From assembly GCF_003590095.1 (NCBI RefSeq), contig NC_039481.1, positions 14,787,895-14,851,894 of the forward strand: a stretch of 64,000 bases of DNA. The letters run 5' to 3'. Source of the stretch: Trichoplusia ni (taxonomy: Eukaryota; Arthropoda; Insecta; Lepidoptera; Noctuidae). The notes under the pieces are model-generated. The model had not been told where the DNA came from and did no database searches. It worked only from the letters and a program-made list of their open reading frames with translations. A program made the position numbers and the translations under genes. Below, one piece after another: positions 54,101-64,000 of the stretch. Numbering within the stretch: the stretch's first letter is position 1; each line of letters begins with the position of its first letter.

Positions 54101-57100
54101 ACGCACTTATAGTTTTCATCATGTCACGAACTTCTGAAAAATGAAAAGGCAAAATTTTTACTTTGACCATTATGTATTTATACAAAAGTAGCTGTTACCC
54201 GCGACTTCGTCCGCGTGGTTAGGAAATAAAATATTTTCTCGTAATGAATCGTAGCGTATGTGATAATCCATTGTGTTAGCTAACTCCATACCAAATTTCA
54301 TTAAAATTTGTTCAGCCGTTTTGACGTGAAGAAGTAACAAACATACACACTCACAAACTTTCGCCTTTATAATATTAGTAGGAAGTGGGATTAGTAAAAC
54401 CCATCCCGGGTTATAGTATCGGTGAAAGAAACTCGAATTAAAATTACACAGTGTTCATAGAAGAAGTGAGATATAGCTAAATGCGCGAGTGAGAAAAGAC
54501 ATTTATTTGATCGTTTTTTCGCACACACGATGTGCCGGAATACGAAAATAACGTTTTCTTACCAGCACTCAAAGTTGAAGAGTCTTGTCCCAATCTCAAG
54601 TTTTTCAAAATAATAGCTGAAAATAATGAAGAACGATCATATGATTCTTTGTTGTAGGAACCTATAAAAAGAGTGGAGTGGTATTTTTTTTTTAAAGCAA
54701 TGGCTCAATTTCTGGTAATAATTTTCCCTTTAAAAGCATTTTCCTCAGCAGAAGGCAGAGAATAAGTTTTCAAAATATGATTGAAGCCTGTTTTAACTGG
54801 TGGCATACAAAAAAAAATATCTTCTCATTCGTTTTTTCTTAATTTTCCTTGCGTCACCAGTACCTGCTAAGAAATTCTGAACATACCAATTTTTGGGGGG
54901 GCGCGTAGTGTAGTACATGTAACTTTAGTCAAAACAACAAGCTGTGAACAACATTTAAATGGTTTTATTAATATTCATTAATATATTATAAATTCTCATT
55001 AATAATACGTGCCATCTTGTTAAGCAAGGCATTTTGTCGTTATTTTTTCTAAACGCATGCATGCAATATTATCAGTTATAAACTAACAACTTTTCCATTG
55101 CACGATATAATTACGATGCTCAATATTTTGAATATTCCGTTGTAAATAGTAAAATAAAATTACTTTTACGGATTTTTTCGCGGTTAAATTTTAGATTTCA
55201 GTTCCCGACGTTTCTACATCTTTGCAGGGATAATGGTGAAAATACCTGCAAAGGTGTTGAAACGTCGGGAAAATCCGTAAAAGTAGTTCTCTTTCAATGT
55301 CTAACATTCGCGTTAACCTAAGAAACCACTAGATATTATACTCACCAAAGTAAGAGCATAAACAAAGAGAGACATTTCAAATACAACGTTTACAGTCAAC
55401 TATTTGTAATTGATTGACGCTCATTATCGTATGACCCTATACCTACACGTACACAAATTGATTCAATTAAAATCACTTGCTAATTGACATTAATTTTTCG
55501 ATAGTTTTCATGTATTCAGCAAGTTGAGTGTTCATTAAAATGTAAGTGGTTTTTATATAATGGAAATGCCTGGGATACAATTAGGAAGATAGCAAAGACA
55601 GGATGGATCCGAAGGACAAGAGACATAAGAGAATGGAATAGGAATAGAATGGCATAAACACCTCTGTTTATGCCATTTTTCTATGTTTCTTGTTCTTGAA
55701 GCCTATGTCCAGCATTGGATTTTTCAAAGTTAACGCTGATGATGATGATGATGAAGGTCTATGTTGCAGTTTTATAAGCAAAACAGCGCAATATGCGGAG
55801 TAGAGCTGCGTCTCTCTTCAATAATTGTTGTTGTCACATTGTTGTCACGTTGTTGTCAATTATATTAACGGATGTTGTAAATTAACATTTCAAAAAACAA
55901 CGAAAAATCTTTTAGCTTGAGAACATATTTTCACAATACAGTCAAAAGACTACTGAGACAATGTGAGGTTGCATGACATTTTTTCCCATTTACACAACAA
56001 GTATTTACGAAGAAAATTCTTTCAAATATTACTTCTGAATAATTCTGCATTAGGCTTCTATTCGGGGTTCAAATACTTATGAATTTACAATATATGTAAA
56101 AGAAAAAAGATTCTTATTTGCAATTTTTGATCGTTGTTAAAATCAAAGTCTTTGTGCAAAGTCCACTAATATGTTTTCTCAGTCCTTGAAAATAGCTTAG
56201 GGTAAAATAACAGTGACTGAAACTGTTGGTATCATTATTATACACCGTGATTTTTTAGTCGTCTTACAAAAGCAGCCCAGTTCATGTATCCAATGACTAG
56301 AACACGTTCATGATAAAAAATAGGTATTTATGAGATTTGAAAACAAAATTAAATGCAGTTTTTATTCAATATTATGATGCAATTCGTAGTTTTTTAGAAA
56401 CACAGCTCTGTTGCGAGTGCGTTCCAAGCCTTGTAACAATGGTGAGGGGCGCGGGCGGCGGCAATTTTATCACTTTTAAGAGTATATTTCAGATTTCTCT
56501 TGTTTAATTTTCTTCGTACTTATTATCTTTGTTGATGATAAAAAAAAAATCGCGCCTAGGGATATTTTACGTCGGATGCATGAACTGGGCTGCTTTTGTA
56601 AGACGACTAAAAAATCACCGTGTATTTTGTGGTAACGTAAACCTTTTTAGTAACGAAGTCTACCTCAAGATTCATATTTAACTGCTCTCTGACCTAAAGG
56701 AACCTATTAATATTCCATTCTCAGGTGTATTTCAAAGATTCATCAATATGGTTGTAGATCACCAGAAATGGCGCGGGGATCGAACTTGCATACGTCACAC
56801 ACAGTGCTCTTCCAACCACGCTACGCTTTTAGCCACAGTAGTACTTTTTAATTGTAATTTTTTTAAATGTCACTCCATTCAAACTTTATCAAAACTGGTA
56901 AAGTCATTTTTAATTTTCAATTGTAAATTGCATTGTCATCGGGTGTGAAGCTACCATGAAAATTTCAGCCTGCTAGGGAATAATCGGGAAGTGCCTCAAA
57001 ATTGGTAGCAACTTCCCAACCGGCACGACAAGCAAAAAGAAAAGTGATATATATAAACGTGGGAACTAGAACTGTTTTAGATGAACAAATATTCAGATGT

Positions 57101-60082
57101 AAGCCCAGTGACTCGAACAACACACTTCAGCTTGACCTACGAAATTATTTAATAATACGAGTATTTGATCTCGTTACGTATGCGTTCAAGAGACCCTTTT
57201 CATCGGCTTCAACCTTTCCGTTTCGACCTTATGGTTTATTTAGTTCTCATTTGGACGCCTTTGGATTTTTCTGATCAGATCTTATAGATCAAAGGACGTA
57301 GAAAATGTTGCATGGTATACTTAAATGAATGATATTTTTAGTAGTTCGACATGTCGGTAGTAAATTGAATCAATACAACTAGAGACCTATCTAGCTTTAG
57401 AAACTTATATTTTCTGCAGGTGGGTCCATCCCAATGCATTGAGTAACTAAACCGTAAAAATGCTTTAAAAATCGCCTAATATATTAATAATATAAATGCA
57501 AGGAGGCTCTCACCTCTTTCAGAATTATGGTTGCAGGGGTGAAAGAGAGACGTTCTATGCTATGTTCCGTCATCCTTCGTCATAGCATTCATTCATAGCA
57601 TTCATTTAAGGGTTCGCAATCAGCCTTTATATTATATTATCATCATCGTCATCATTATCATCAGCCCATATTCGTCTACTGCTGAACATAGGCCACTATA
57701 TTAGAGATCTATATTCGGCTGCCTTTATATAGTGATATCGAAACCCATTTAATACGGGATTCTGTAAATAATAGATTTATTTTAATTTATATATATTTAT
57801 TTTACTTCAAATAAGTATCCGTCAAAAGTTGTTTTCACCTGAAACAGAAAGATATTAAAGTTAATTTCTGTTATGTTTTATTAGAAGTTATGAAAAAATA
57901 ATAAAAATGCACCTATTTCTCATAAAACTCTTTTTCCAAAATTTAAGTCGCTATAAAGTAATTAAAAAAATCTTACGATTTAACTCTTTTATTTTCGCCA
58001 GCATATCAGCGAAGTATTTCACTTCATCTTTTTCTGTGAAGAAAAGTTATGAAAATATTGTTAAACCTGTAATACTATTCAATTGTTTAAAAACATAATA
58101 TAATTATTACCTTCTTTACTTATTTCCTTTTCTGCAAAGTAAAGTAAAAAATATATATATTTTAATTCATTCTAAAAAAAATAACATTTCTTGATTTCTT
58201 GTCATACAAGTTTTTCTTCAATGATCAATAGTTTATGCTATTTTATATACTTAAGAAGAGACGAATTTATTTATTCATTCAAAGGGAAAATCCAATACTT
58301 ACTCATTAATTTTTCGTATTGTTTTTGTTCATTTTTAGCTAGAAATAAAACATTATTTACTATTAACACGTGCTGTCTAAGCTTGCTTAACTAAAATAAA
58401 ATCGAATAAACGATGAATGTTTTTACAAAAAATGCTGTTTAATTTACACTACTTACCTATACGTTTCATATAGGACTTCAATTCTAAAATTAAAAAAAAA
58501 CACATGGTAAAAGTTACTTATAGAATTTGACATTTATAATCTTAGAACGGATTTACCACAGAACCACACAAGATACTCTCTCCAAAACTAAGCCGAGTCT
58601 GAACTGGAAACCTGATAAACATATTATATTATTTCAAAAACATGCATAATAGCTAAAAGACCTGGACATTAAATAAAAACTGTGCTCATCACACAAATGT
58701 TTGTCCTGAGTGGAATTCGAACTTCACCTTGTGGAAAAACAACTGGAATACTTTTCCTTTCCCTATAGTTGTGGGGACAAACGGGGCGACTGCTACTCCA
58801 ACAGGTCAAGTAATTAGGAAAGGGTGTTAATCACCTTTGCTGACTTCCTCGGAGTTCGATGATGGGTCTTCGGAGGATGATGAGCTATCTCCCAGCCCAC
58901 CAAGACTTGCCACTGTAACAAAAAGTTATTGAAGCAAAGGTTCGTTCTTTTGGAACTTTTTGATATTTTGCAAGCGTCACATCGCGAGTCTAATTCTAAA
59001 AACTAACACTATTAGAATTAAATACGATAACCTAACATTGAGAGTAAAAATAAAGTTCCTACTGCTAAGATCGGTTTTTTGCCGTTTTTATAATTTAGCA
59101 TCAGAGATCTCTCCTTTAGTTTTCCCTAGTTTGGAACCTTTTACCGGAGCATGAAATAGATCTCGCTCAACTGGGCAATATGACGCCTGGCCTGCCAGCA
59201 AGGCCTGTCTGAAATACAATGAGTCTCGAAAGCGTGAAACACCGCACGTCCGACGACTAACGTTTGCACAAGTCGACATAGGAGCCTACTACCAGAGCAT
59301 GAAGTTGAACAATTGAGGAAGGGGGATGGCGCTCTATGGCAAGTAGTGCTTCCTCATTCTTCTCCCACTGCTATGCTTTACAGCTATAGGGGTAGCGGGC
59401 CACGTTGTGTTATTTAGTTAGCAACAGAACGTTGTTATGTAAAGTGTGGGTAGTCATTTAATATTGTAAGAGCTCGTTGTTCTATTTTGAAGGTTTCAAG
59501 GTACTCACGTATAGTGTCAAGCGCTTTTAAGTTGGCTTTAGCGTTACAGTTCACAAACATCACGATTACGAGCTGAAAATATAAAAGAAAACGTTTTGTT
59601 CACAAAAGTTTTGTAGAAGATATAATTCTCATATAATAACAGCCTTTAAAATTCCCACTGCTGGGCAAGAGCCTTTCCATGCACAGAAGTTTGAACCTAG
59701 ATCTGACAAATATGTTTAGCCTATTTTTCTCCTGCTTCCTTTCACTCCAAGGCAAAGTATTTTTTACGAATCTCTCTTTGTCGGTTTTGCTTTAAACAAC
59801 CCCTATATATATATATATATATATATAAATTGATCTATGTGTCGCGAGGATTTCGAAAATTCTAGTTACTAATAAAAAGTCAAAAGACACCCAGACACAG
59901 AAATCTCACACGCGGATCACTCTAATGTTTATTCTACACGGGGTTTGAACCCACAACGCGTCGCCGTACAATGGGTTGGCGTAGCTACCAAGTCCAGTTG
60001 GTTATATCAGTGCAGTAAAATCATAAAAATACCATTTTTTAGAATAAAAACTTACGATTATCAGGACATAGTGGAACTGCAT
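51191..60082 (-). CDS. Micro-exon gene: secreted Lys/Glu-rich protein, 214 aa, 16 coding exons
   Basis: I do not recognise this protein. Exons, in transcription order: 60082-60056 (27 nt), 59572-59509 (64), 58912-58835 (78), 58483-58457 (27), 58338-58303 (36), 58131-58111 (21), 58033-57977 (57), 54616-54563 (54), 54133-54107 (27), 54024-53989 (36), 53887-53879 (9), 53806-53744 (63), 51917-51894 (24), 51827-51774 (54), 51585-51532 (54), 51204-51191. The total is 645 nt, open throughout. Every intron is GT-AG with pyrimidine-rich acceptors. Exons 1-2 encode a signal peptide (MQFHYVLIILVIVMFVNCNA). Exon 3 adds a Ser/Glu-rich stretch (GDSSSSSEDPSSNSEE). The rest is charged and probably helical, with no cysteine. 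All introns after exon 2 are phase 1, so exons 3-15 are each multiples of three. Exons 4-8 and 9-13 form a duplicated block. The weakest junctions are the donors of exon 3 (GTGATT) and exon 9 (GTGCGT) and the last acceptor. The role is unknown; a secreted peptide, effector or gland product would fit. Confidence 0.85.
52952..53150 (+). repeat. Interspersed repeat in intron 12 of the micro-exon gene
   Basis: CATCGGCCAACTATCTTGGG through CTCCTCAACCCAGTTACC to CTGACTACCTGTAACGACTG looks like a common moth repeat. It accounts for the 124-codon ORF at 52842-53216, which is therefore not called a gene. Confidence 0.55.
53879..53887 (-). other. Nine-base micro-exon (exon 11)
   Basis: The minus strand reads TTTTACACAG, then AAGACGAAA, then GTAAGTAT, so a nine-base exon lies between a strong acceptor and a strong donor. 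With phase 1 borders it supplies Lys-Asp-Glu and the first base of the next Lys. Its flanking introns are short (72 and 101 nt). It sits where the first block has a 21-nt exon. Confidence 0.75.
54190..54385 (+). repeat. Interspersed repeat tail in intron 8 of the micro-exon gene
   Basis: AGCTGTTACCCGCGACTTCG and TCAGCCGTTTTGACGTGAAG, ending TTTATAATATTAGTAGGAAG, are the usual motifs of the dispersed repeat also seen at 45378-45640. Confidence 0.6.
55153..55331. repeat. Foldback repeat family, copy 3 (in the longest intron of the micro-exon gene)
   Basis: Left arm TTACTTTTACGGATTTTTTC and right arm GGAAAATCCGTAAAAGTAG surround two inverted CCCGACGTTTC/GAAACGTCGGG blocks. The trailing flank matches copy 2. 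Confidence 0.65.
56241..56624. mobile_element. MITE with 51-bp terminal inverted repeats, 384 bp
   Basis: The left end (56241-56291) and right end (56574-56624) are reverse complements over 51 bases with two mismatches, starting TACACCGTGATTTTTT. The outermost TA may be a TA target duplication, as in Tc1/mariner-type elements. There is no transposase ORF. It lies in the 3.4-kb intron between micro-exons 7 and 8. Confidence 0.85.
56765..56835 (-). repeat. tRNA-like SINE head
   Basis: On the minus strand, TAGCGTGGTTGGAAGAGC (A-box-like, near 56806-56824) precedes AGTTCGATCCCCG (B-box-like, near 56774-56786). The arms do not fold into a full cloverleaf by eye, so this is called a tRNA-derived SINE rather than a functional tRNA. 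Confidence 0.5.
59804..59827. repeat. (TA)n microsatellite
   Basis: Uninterrupted TA dinucleotides, about twelve units, in intron 1 of the micro-exon gene (59573-60055). Confidence 0.9.
59883..60000 (-). repeat. tRNA-derived SINE copy in intron 1 of the micro-exon gene
   Basis: GACACCCAGACACAGAAATC and CTACACGGGGTTTGAACCC match the family at 44366-44475. It lies just downstream of the first coding exon. Confidence 0.6.
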
Positions 60083-63000
60083 TTCAACCGCCTACGTTTA
60101 GATCGCGGCCGTCGATAAATGATTAGTACGTGGCCTCTATCGCATGAGTTGATTGCTTCCAATTAATTAGGGCTGCTAATGAAGTCTTTATTGTTAAGTA
60201 CCATACAAGTTTCCGATACTTTAACGGCGTTTTAATTGAATTTTCAAGTGTATAATTGATTTCTGTGGAAAATATTTGAAAAGACTTGCTTTGCTAAAAA
60301 CTTAGGTAATATGGTCCGTATTTCTTTTAATTTCACAGATGATGTATTTTTGTTGCGACTATAGTAACAAATAATCAAAATGAAGATCGAGGTTAAGCAA
60401 CGCTTGGTACGGTTATAAATTACATAGGTGATTAGATTAGTGAGTCGTGTTTCTTCATCCTGTTTGAAAGGTACCCCGTGTCCACGTCTTATTTGACCGG
60501 TTTTATATTGACGAAGCAATACCTGACATATTTTTTTTTCTTTGTTTATTTTAGCTCCAAGTAAGATTCAACAAGTTTAATTTATATTGGCTCTTGTAAT
60601 TACAGGCAGACAAGCTGGGGTAAACAAATCTCTATCAAAGAAAACCTTAAATTTCAGCTTAAAATTAAATAATTATTTAATTATTGCTTACAGACAAAGA
60701 AGACTTACGTTCAATAATCGACGCCTTTGAATTATTAACGTTTTAATTTCATTTTACTTTCTCATTTAGGTATTTTGAATACAACTTAATGTGAATTGTG
60801 GTTGGACGATGCCACAAAGATTTTCAAATAATAGATTTTTATTATATACTTGCAGACCAAACTAGAATAAAATAATGTCATCGATATCATATGTGTACAT
60901 GTGTACGCAAGGGTAGTGTCAACGATACTTGAAGAAACTCCGCTGGCGTTTCAGAAACTGTTAGGAATTTTTAAGCACTAGGTATCCAAGTTATGGTTTT
61001 GCGTCAAAAAGATAAGATAAAATGATACGTAATGTTATTTGACATTTACTCAGAACACTCAAATCGAAATTTAAGGAACCCTTAGTAGCGCTCTACATTC
61101 AAATATCTCAATTCAATGAAAATCGGTTTAAGTGTACGCTCAAATAAAACTAAGTATAGCTACATAGTACCATTCATTTGCTTTTGCAAAGCGCCTTCAC
61201 AGAACTCCACGATTCCTCATTCAAAGTTTATGCTAAGAGAACTTTAGAAAAGCGACCTGCATTTAGTTGGGACGAACCTCCTTGCTAAGTTTTCTTACAA
61301 TGGAGAACTTGGATAACAGGATAAGATGCGATTAAGTTATTTTAGAGTCTACTCAAGATGAATCTAAAATTAAAATGAAGCTTATTTCAATACTTCCTCA
61401 ATGAGAAAAGTTTCGAAACTTGCTATCCTTTTTAAAATAAGAATACTTACTGCAGAATTCTATGGTAGATTCTATAGATAAACAACAATGATTTTTGACC
61501 TTCGTTGTTAGGCAATTAAAATCAGATGTCAACGTTTGAGCTACGTACAATTAAATGTTGAACTAACTTTCACACGCCTGCGCAATTATTTATTCTACTA
61601 TTTGTCCCCTACTTATAAAAATATTAGAAAAATAAGAAAATTCGCTTTTATGGTATATGTTTTATTACGGATTAAAAATTAATTTACTTTATGTTAAATT
61701 TTACACTTTTTAATATTAATAAAAATACAAAGATTTACATAAAAAATCGTAAATGCTTGTGGAAATTTCTCTTATATACAAAAATGCAAAAAAAAATGAA
61801 TTCATTGCTACGTATACAAATTTCCTTGTCGAACCTATCCTTTTCACCAATTGAGGACGTACATAAAAATAAATTTTGCCAATAACGGACGATTCAAGAA
61901 AATGTAATGTCATAAAACACATCCCATAATCTTCAACACAAGTTCACATAAGTACATACACACACACACATACATAAACATCTTCGTATTTATCCATCCC
62001 CTTATTTATCCGTTCATTCAATATTCCAGTTTCATTCGTGAGAAAAATTCTGTCAAAATATTCACCGGCTTCAGCCCTTGTTTAGTGAACTGTTTATGTG
62101 TGTAAGTGTTTGCAACGTGAATTCGTGTAAACATTGGCGTTGGGCGTGAGGTGAAATGCAAAGGTGGTTGACACTGGCTGAACGCTTCGGGCTTGTTTCT
62201 CTATTGAACGACGTTAGCCGAGTTTTGAGATTTCGTCAATTAATGTCGACAATGTAAAATTAATATGGATTGTTTTACGGGACTAGAAATGTAAAAAATT
62301 ATTTAATCATACATAATTAACCGCCTCATGAGAGCTATTATAATATTGCTAGAACAGTTTTCGTTGTATACACAAAAAAAAGGAAATGATACTAATCAAC
62401 ACAAAATTAGGGCTCGCTGTTATTGCTAAAACTAACTTCACAGGTAGCTAGCTAATTTTGATCCGCATCTGCAACTGTTACTCAAATATTCATTGGGAAA
62501 TTTCAAAAATAAACGATTTTAAAATTAATGGGTTTGAGTCTATGTATTTTATAATTTTGAACCCTTGCACTATGGAAATAGAAGAATATACAATAGAACA
62601 CAAAAAACCCTCACAATTATGCCATACAAGTTACTTTATCTAACACAGAAACTAAACTAGTAACGTGAAACCTCAAACTAAAATCTAGTATTCCAAGTCG
62701 GGTTGCATATGAACAGTCTAAAAGCAGATCTGAACCAGCGATGGGTGAAGTTAAATTGAGTGCAAAAGAAAATATATTACAAGATAAGGATGTTACAACC
62801 CCGATATATTAAGATGACTTTTAGAAGTAAAAGTTCTGTTGAAGAAAGTATTCTAAGAAAACGTGGAAAAAAAGATTTTGGTCTGAATACAAATTTTGAA
62901 AGAGTTGGTCTAATTTTGCCCATTGTAAGTGCTAATTTTGCCCATTATAAGGATTCATAATGGTTATAATAATTTCAGAAATCAGATTTGTACTGGTTAC

Positions 63001-64000
63001 CGTTAATTAAAGTTTAGTGCATCTACCACCAAATTCTGAAAATGGTATTTCCTATTTGGCCGCTCGTCCATTCTGCAAAACAAGCAATACGAACATTAAC
63101 TAAATATTGCCCGGCTTTCCTCTCTGACTGAATAATCAACTCATCCTTCAAATATCTTCTAGCCATACAACAGGTAAGCATCAGCACTGACTTACGATAA
63201 AAAAATATATGCTTTTCTTTTTTCGACACATGTAACACACTTAAGAAAATATCAAGTGTTGGTTTCCTGTTTTCCTCCGCCCTTTTTAGCAAAATAATCT
63301 ACTTCACATGTGAAAGCAGAAACAAAAAACATCATAATTCGTCCTCCTTTATTTTCCTACATCACAATTCAATTTTTTCTCCCAGAAATTACCACTCTAG
63401 GCAGTAAACACAGAATTAAAAATACATTACCGTCTCCTCGTCGCCTTTCCCGCCTACCACTTCAGAAGATTGTCGGAACCCTCATCGTGTAAAGAGACAA
63501 ATCGATTGGGGTCTTTGCACTCTAAAGAAGGCGCCCGATAAGTGTGTCCTTATATTTTTTTGGGAATTGGCTCACTCATCATTAGCTGGTACGGGTTCCC
63601 GATGACAAGACTTGTAAATTGTCGAGTCGGAGATCAAATGTACTCGTGGAGAGTTTGAGATTCCTACTTCAAGCCCTGTTTTGGTTTTTGTGCGATGGTG
63701 CAATTGATACATACTCGTATTCAAAGAGAACAACAAACAAATACGTAACAGTTAAAGAAAATCCAATCAGTTTCAGACTTAATTTTATGAAATTTTAATG
63801 ACGTTAATTTTTAATTATTAGTCTACGAAACAAAAATTCCGTGTCTTATCACAACCCTTTTGAATCCGTTAAACTAAATCCTGACCTGATTTTCAAATAC
63901 AGTATTTTAGCGTGATTTTCTAATTTACAAGTCATTACCTATAGGAAGCGGCTTTACTTATAGTATATAGATGTAGGCTTATTCCCTATTACCTGATGTT
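60083..64000. other. Right flank, no supported gene
   Basis: It contains the upstream region of the micro-exon gene, in which no TATA box is visible within 100 bases of the ATG. It also contains a 5S-like SINE fragment (about 60388-60430), a short CA run (61957-61971), and a short tandem duplication at 62911-62952 (unit TAATTTTGCCCATTGTAAG). ORFs such as 63023-63292 minus have no recognisable domain. Confidence 0.5.

Noticed and set aside
56765..56835. A functional tRNA gene
   Set aside because: A- and B-box-like sequences are present, but a full cloverleaf with paired acceptor arms cannot be drawn by eye, so a SINE head is more likely.
57806..57838. Possible 33-nt exon in the long intron of the micro-exon gene
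   Set aside because: The splice sites look fair, but only phase 0 is open; the gene uses phase 1 here, so inclusion would bring in a stop.
63023..63292. 89-codon minus-strand ORF
   Set aside because: No recognisable motif and no supporting splice sites or promoter.

Overview
The window looks like nuclear DNA of a moth or butterfly (Lepidoptera). It is AT-rich and intron-rich, is littered with tRNA-derived and 5S-like short interspersed repeats and small inverted-repeat transposons, and carries a tandem family of insect-type GH13 maltases. I could not name the species. All four genes I can support are on the minus strand, and each was assembled by hand from splice sites and reading-frame continuity.

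Region 1 (about 7.0-32.9 kb) holds three complete head-to-tail alpha-glucosidase genes, called C, B and A in transcription order. Each encodes a secreted protein of about 580 residues (A 579, B 580, C 583), with a signal peptide, a GH13 barrel and a C-terminal beta domain. Most exon sizes are identical among the copies (158, 108, 151, 196, 138 nt). A and B keep all three GH13 catalytic residues. C is intact, but the nucleophile aspartate is replaced by asparagine (codon AAT, 27115-27117), so it is a candidate pseudoenzyme. C also uses a GC-AG intron. A lacks two introns that B and C share.

Region 2 (about 33-51 kb) is a gene-poor stretch of about 18 kb. I found only mobile-element debris, a hAT-like miniature transposon with a perfect target duplication, a second inverted-repeat element, and a perfect 26-bp hairpin at 43740-43796.

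Region 3 (51.0-60.1 kb) contains the most unusual locus. It is a micro-exon gene that splices 16 coding exons (9-78 nt each, apart from the 14-nt coding part of the last) into an uninterrupted 214-residue secreted protein that is Lys/Glu-rich and has no cysteine after the predicted signal peptide. After the signal-peptide exons, every internal intron is phase 1, so each of thirteen exons is a multiple of three and could be skipped without a frameshift. Exon lengths repeat as a block (27-36-21-57-54, then 27-36-9-63-24, then 54-54), and the encoded peptides align at the same positions. The gene therefore seems to have grown by duplicating a set of micro-exons. I do not recognise the protein family.

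The flanks (1-7.0 kb and 60.1-64 kb) show only repeats and unsupported ORFs.
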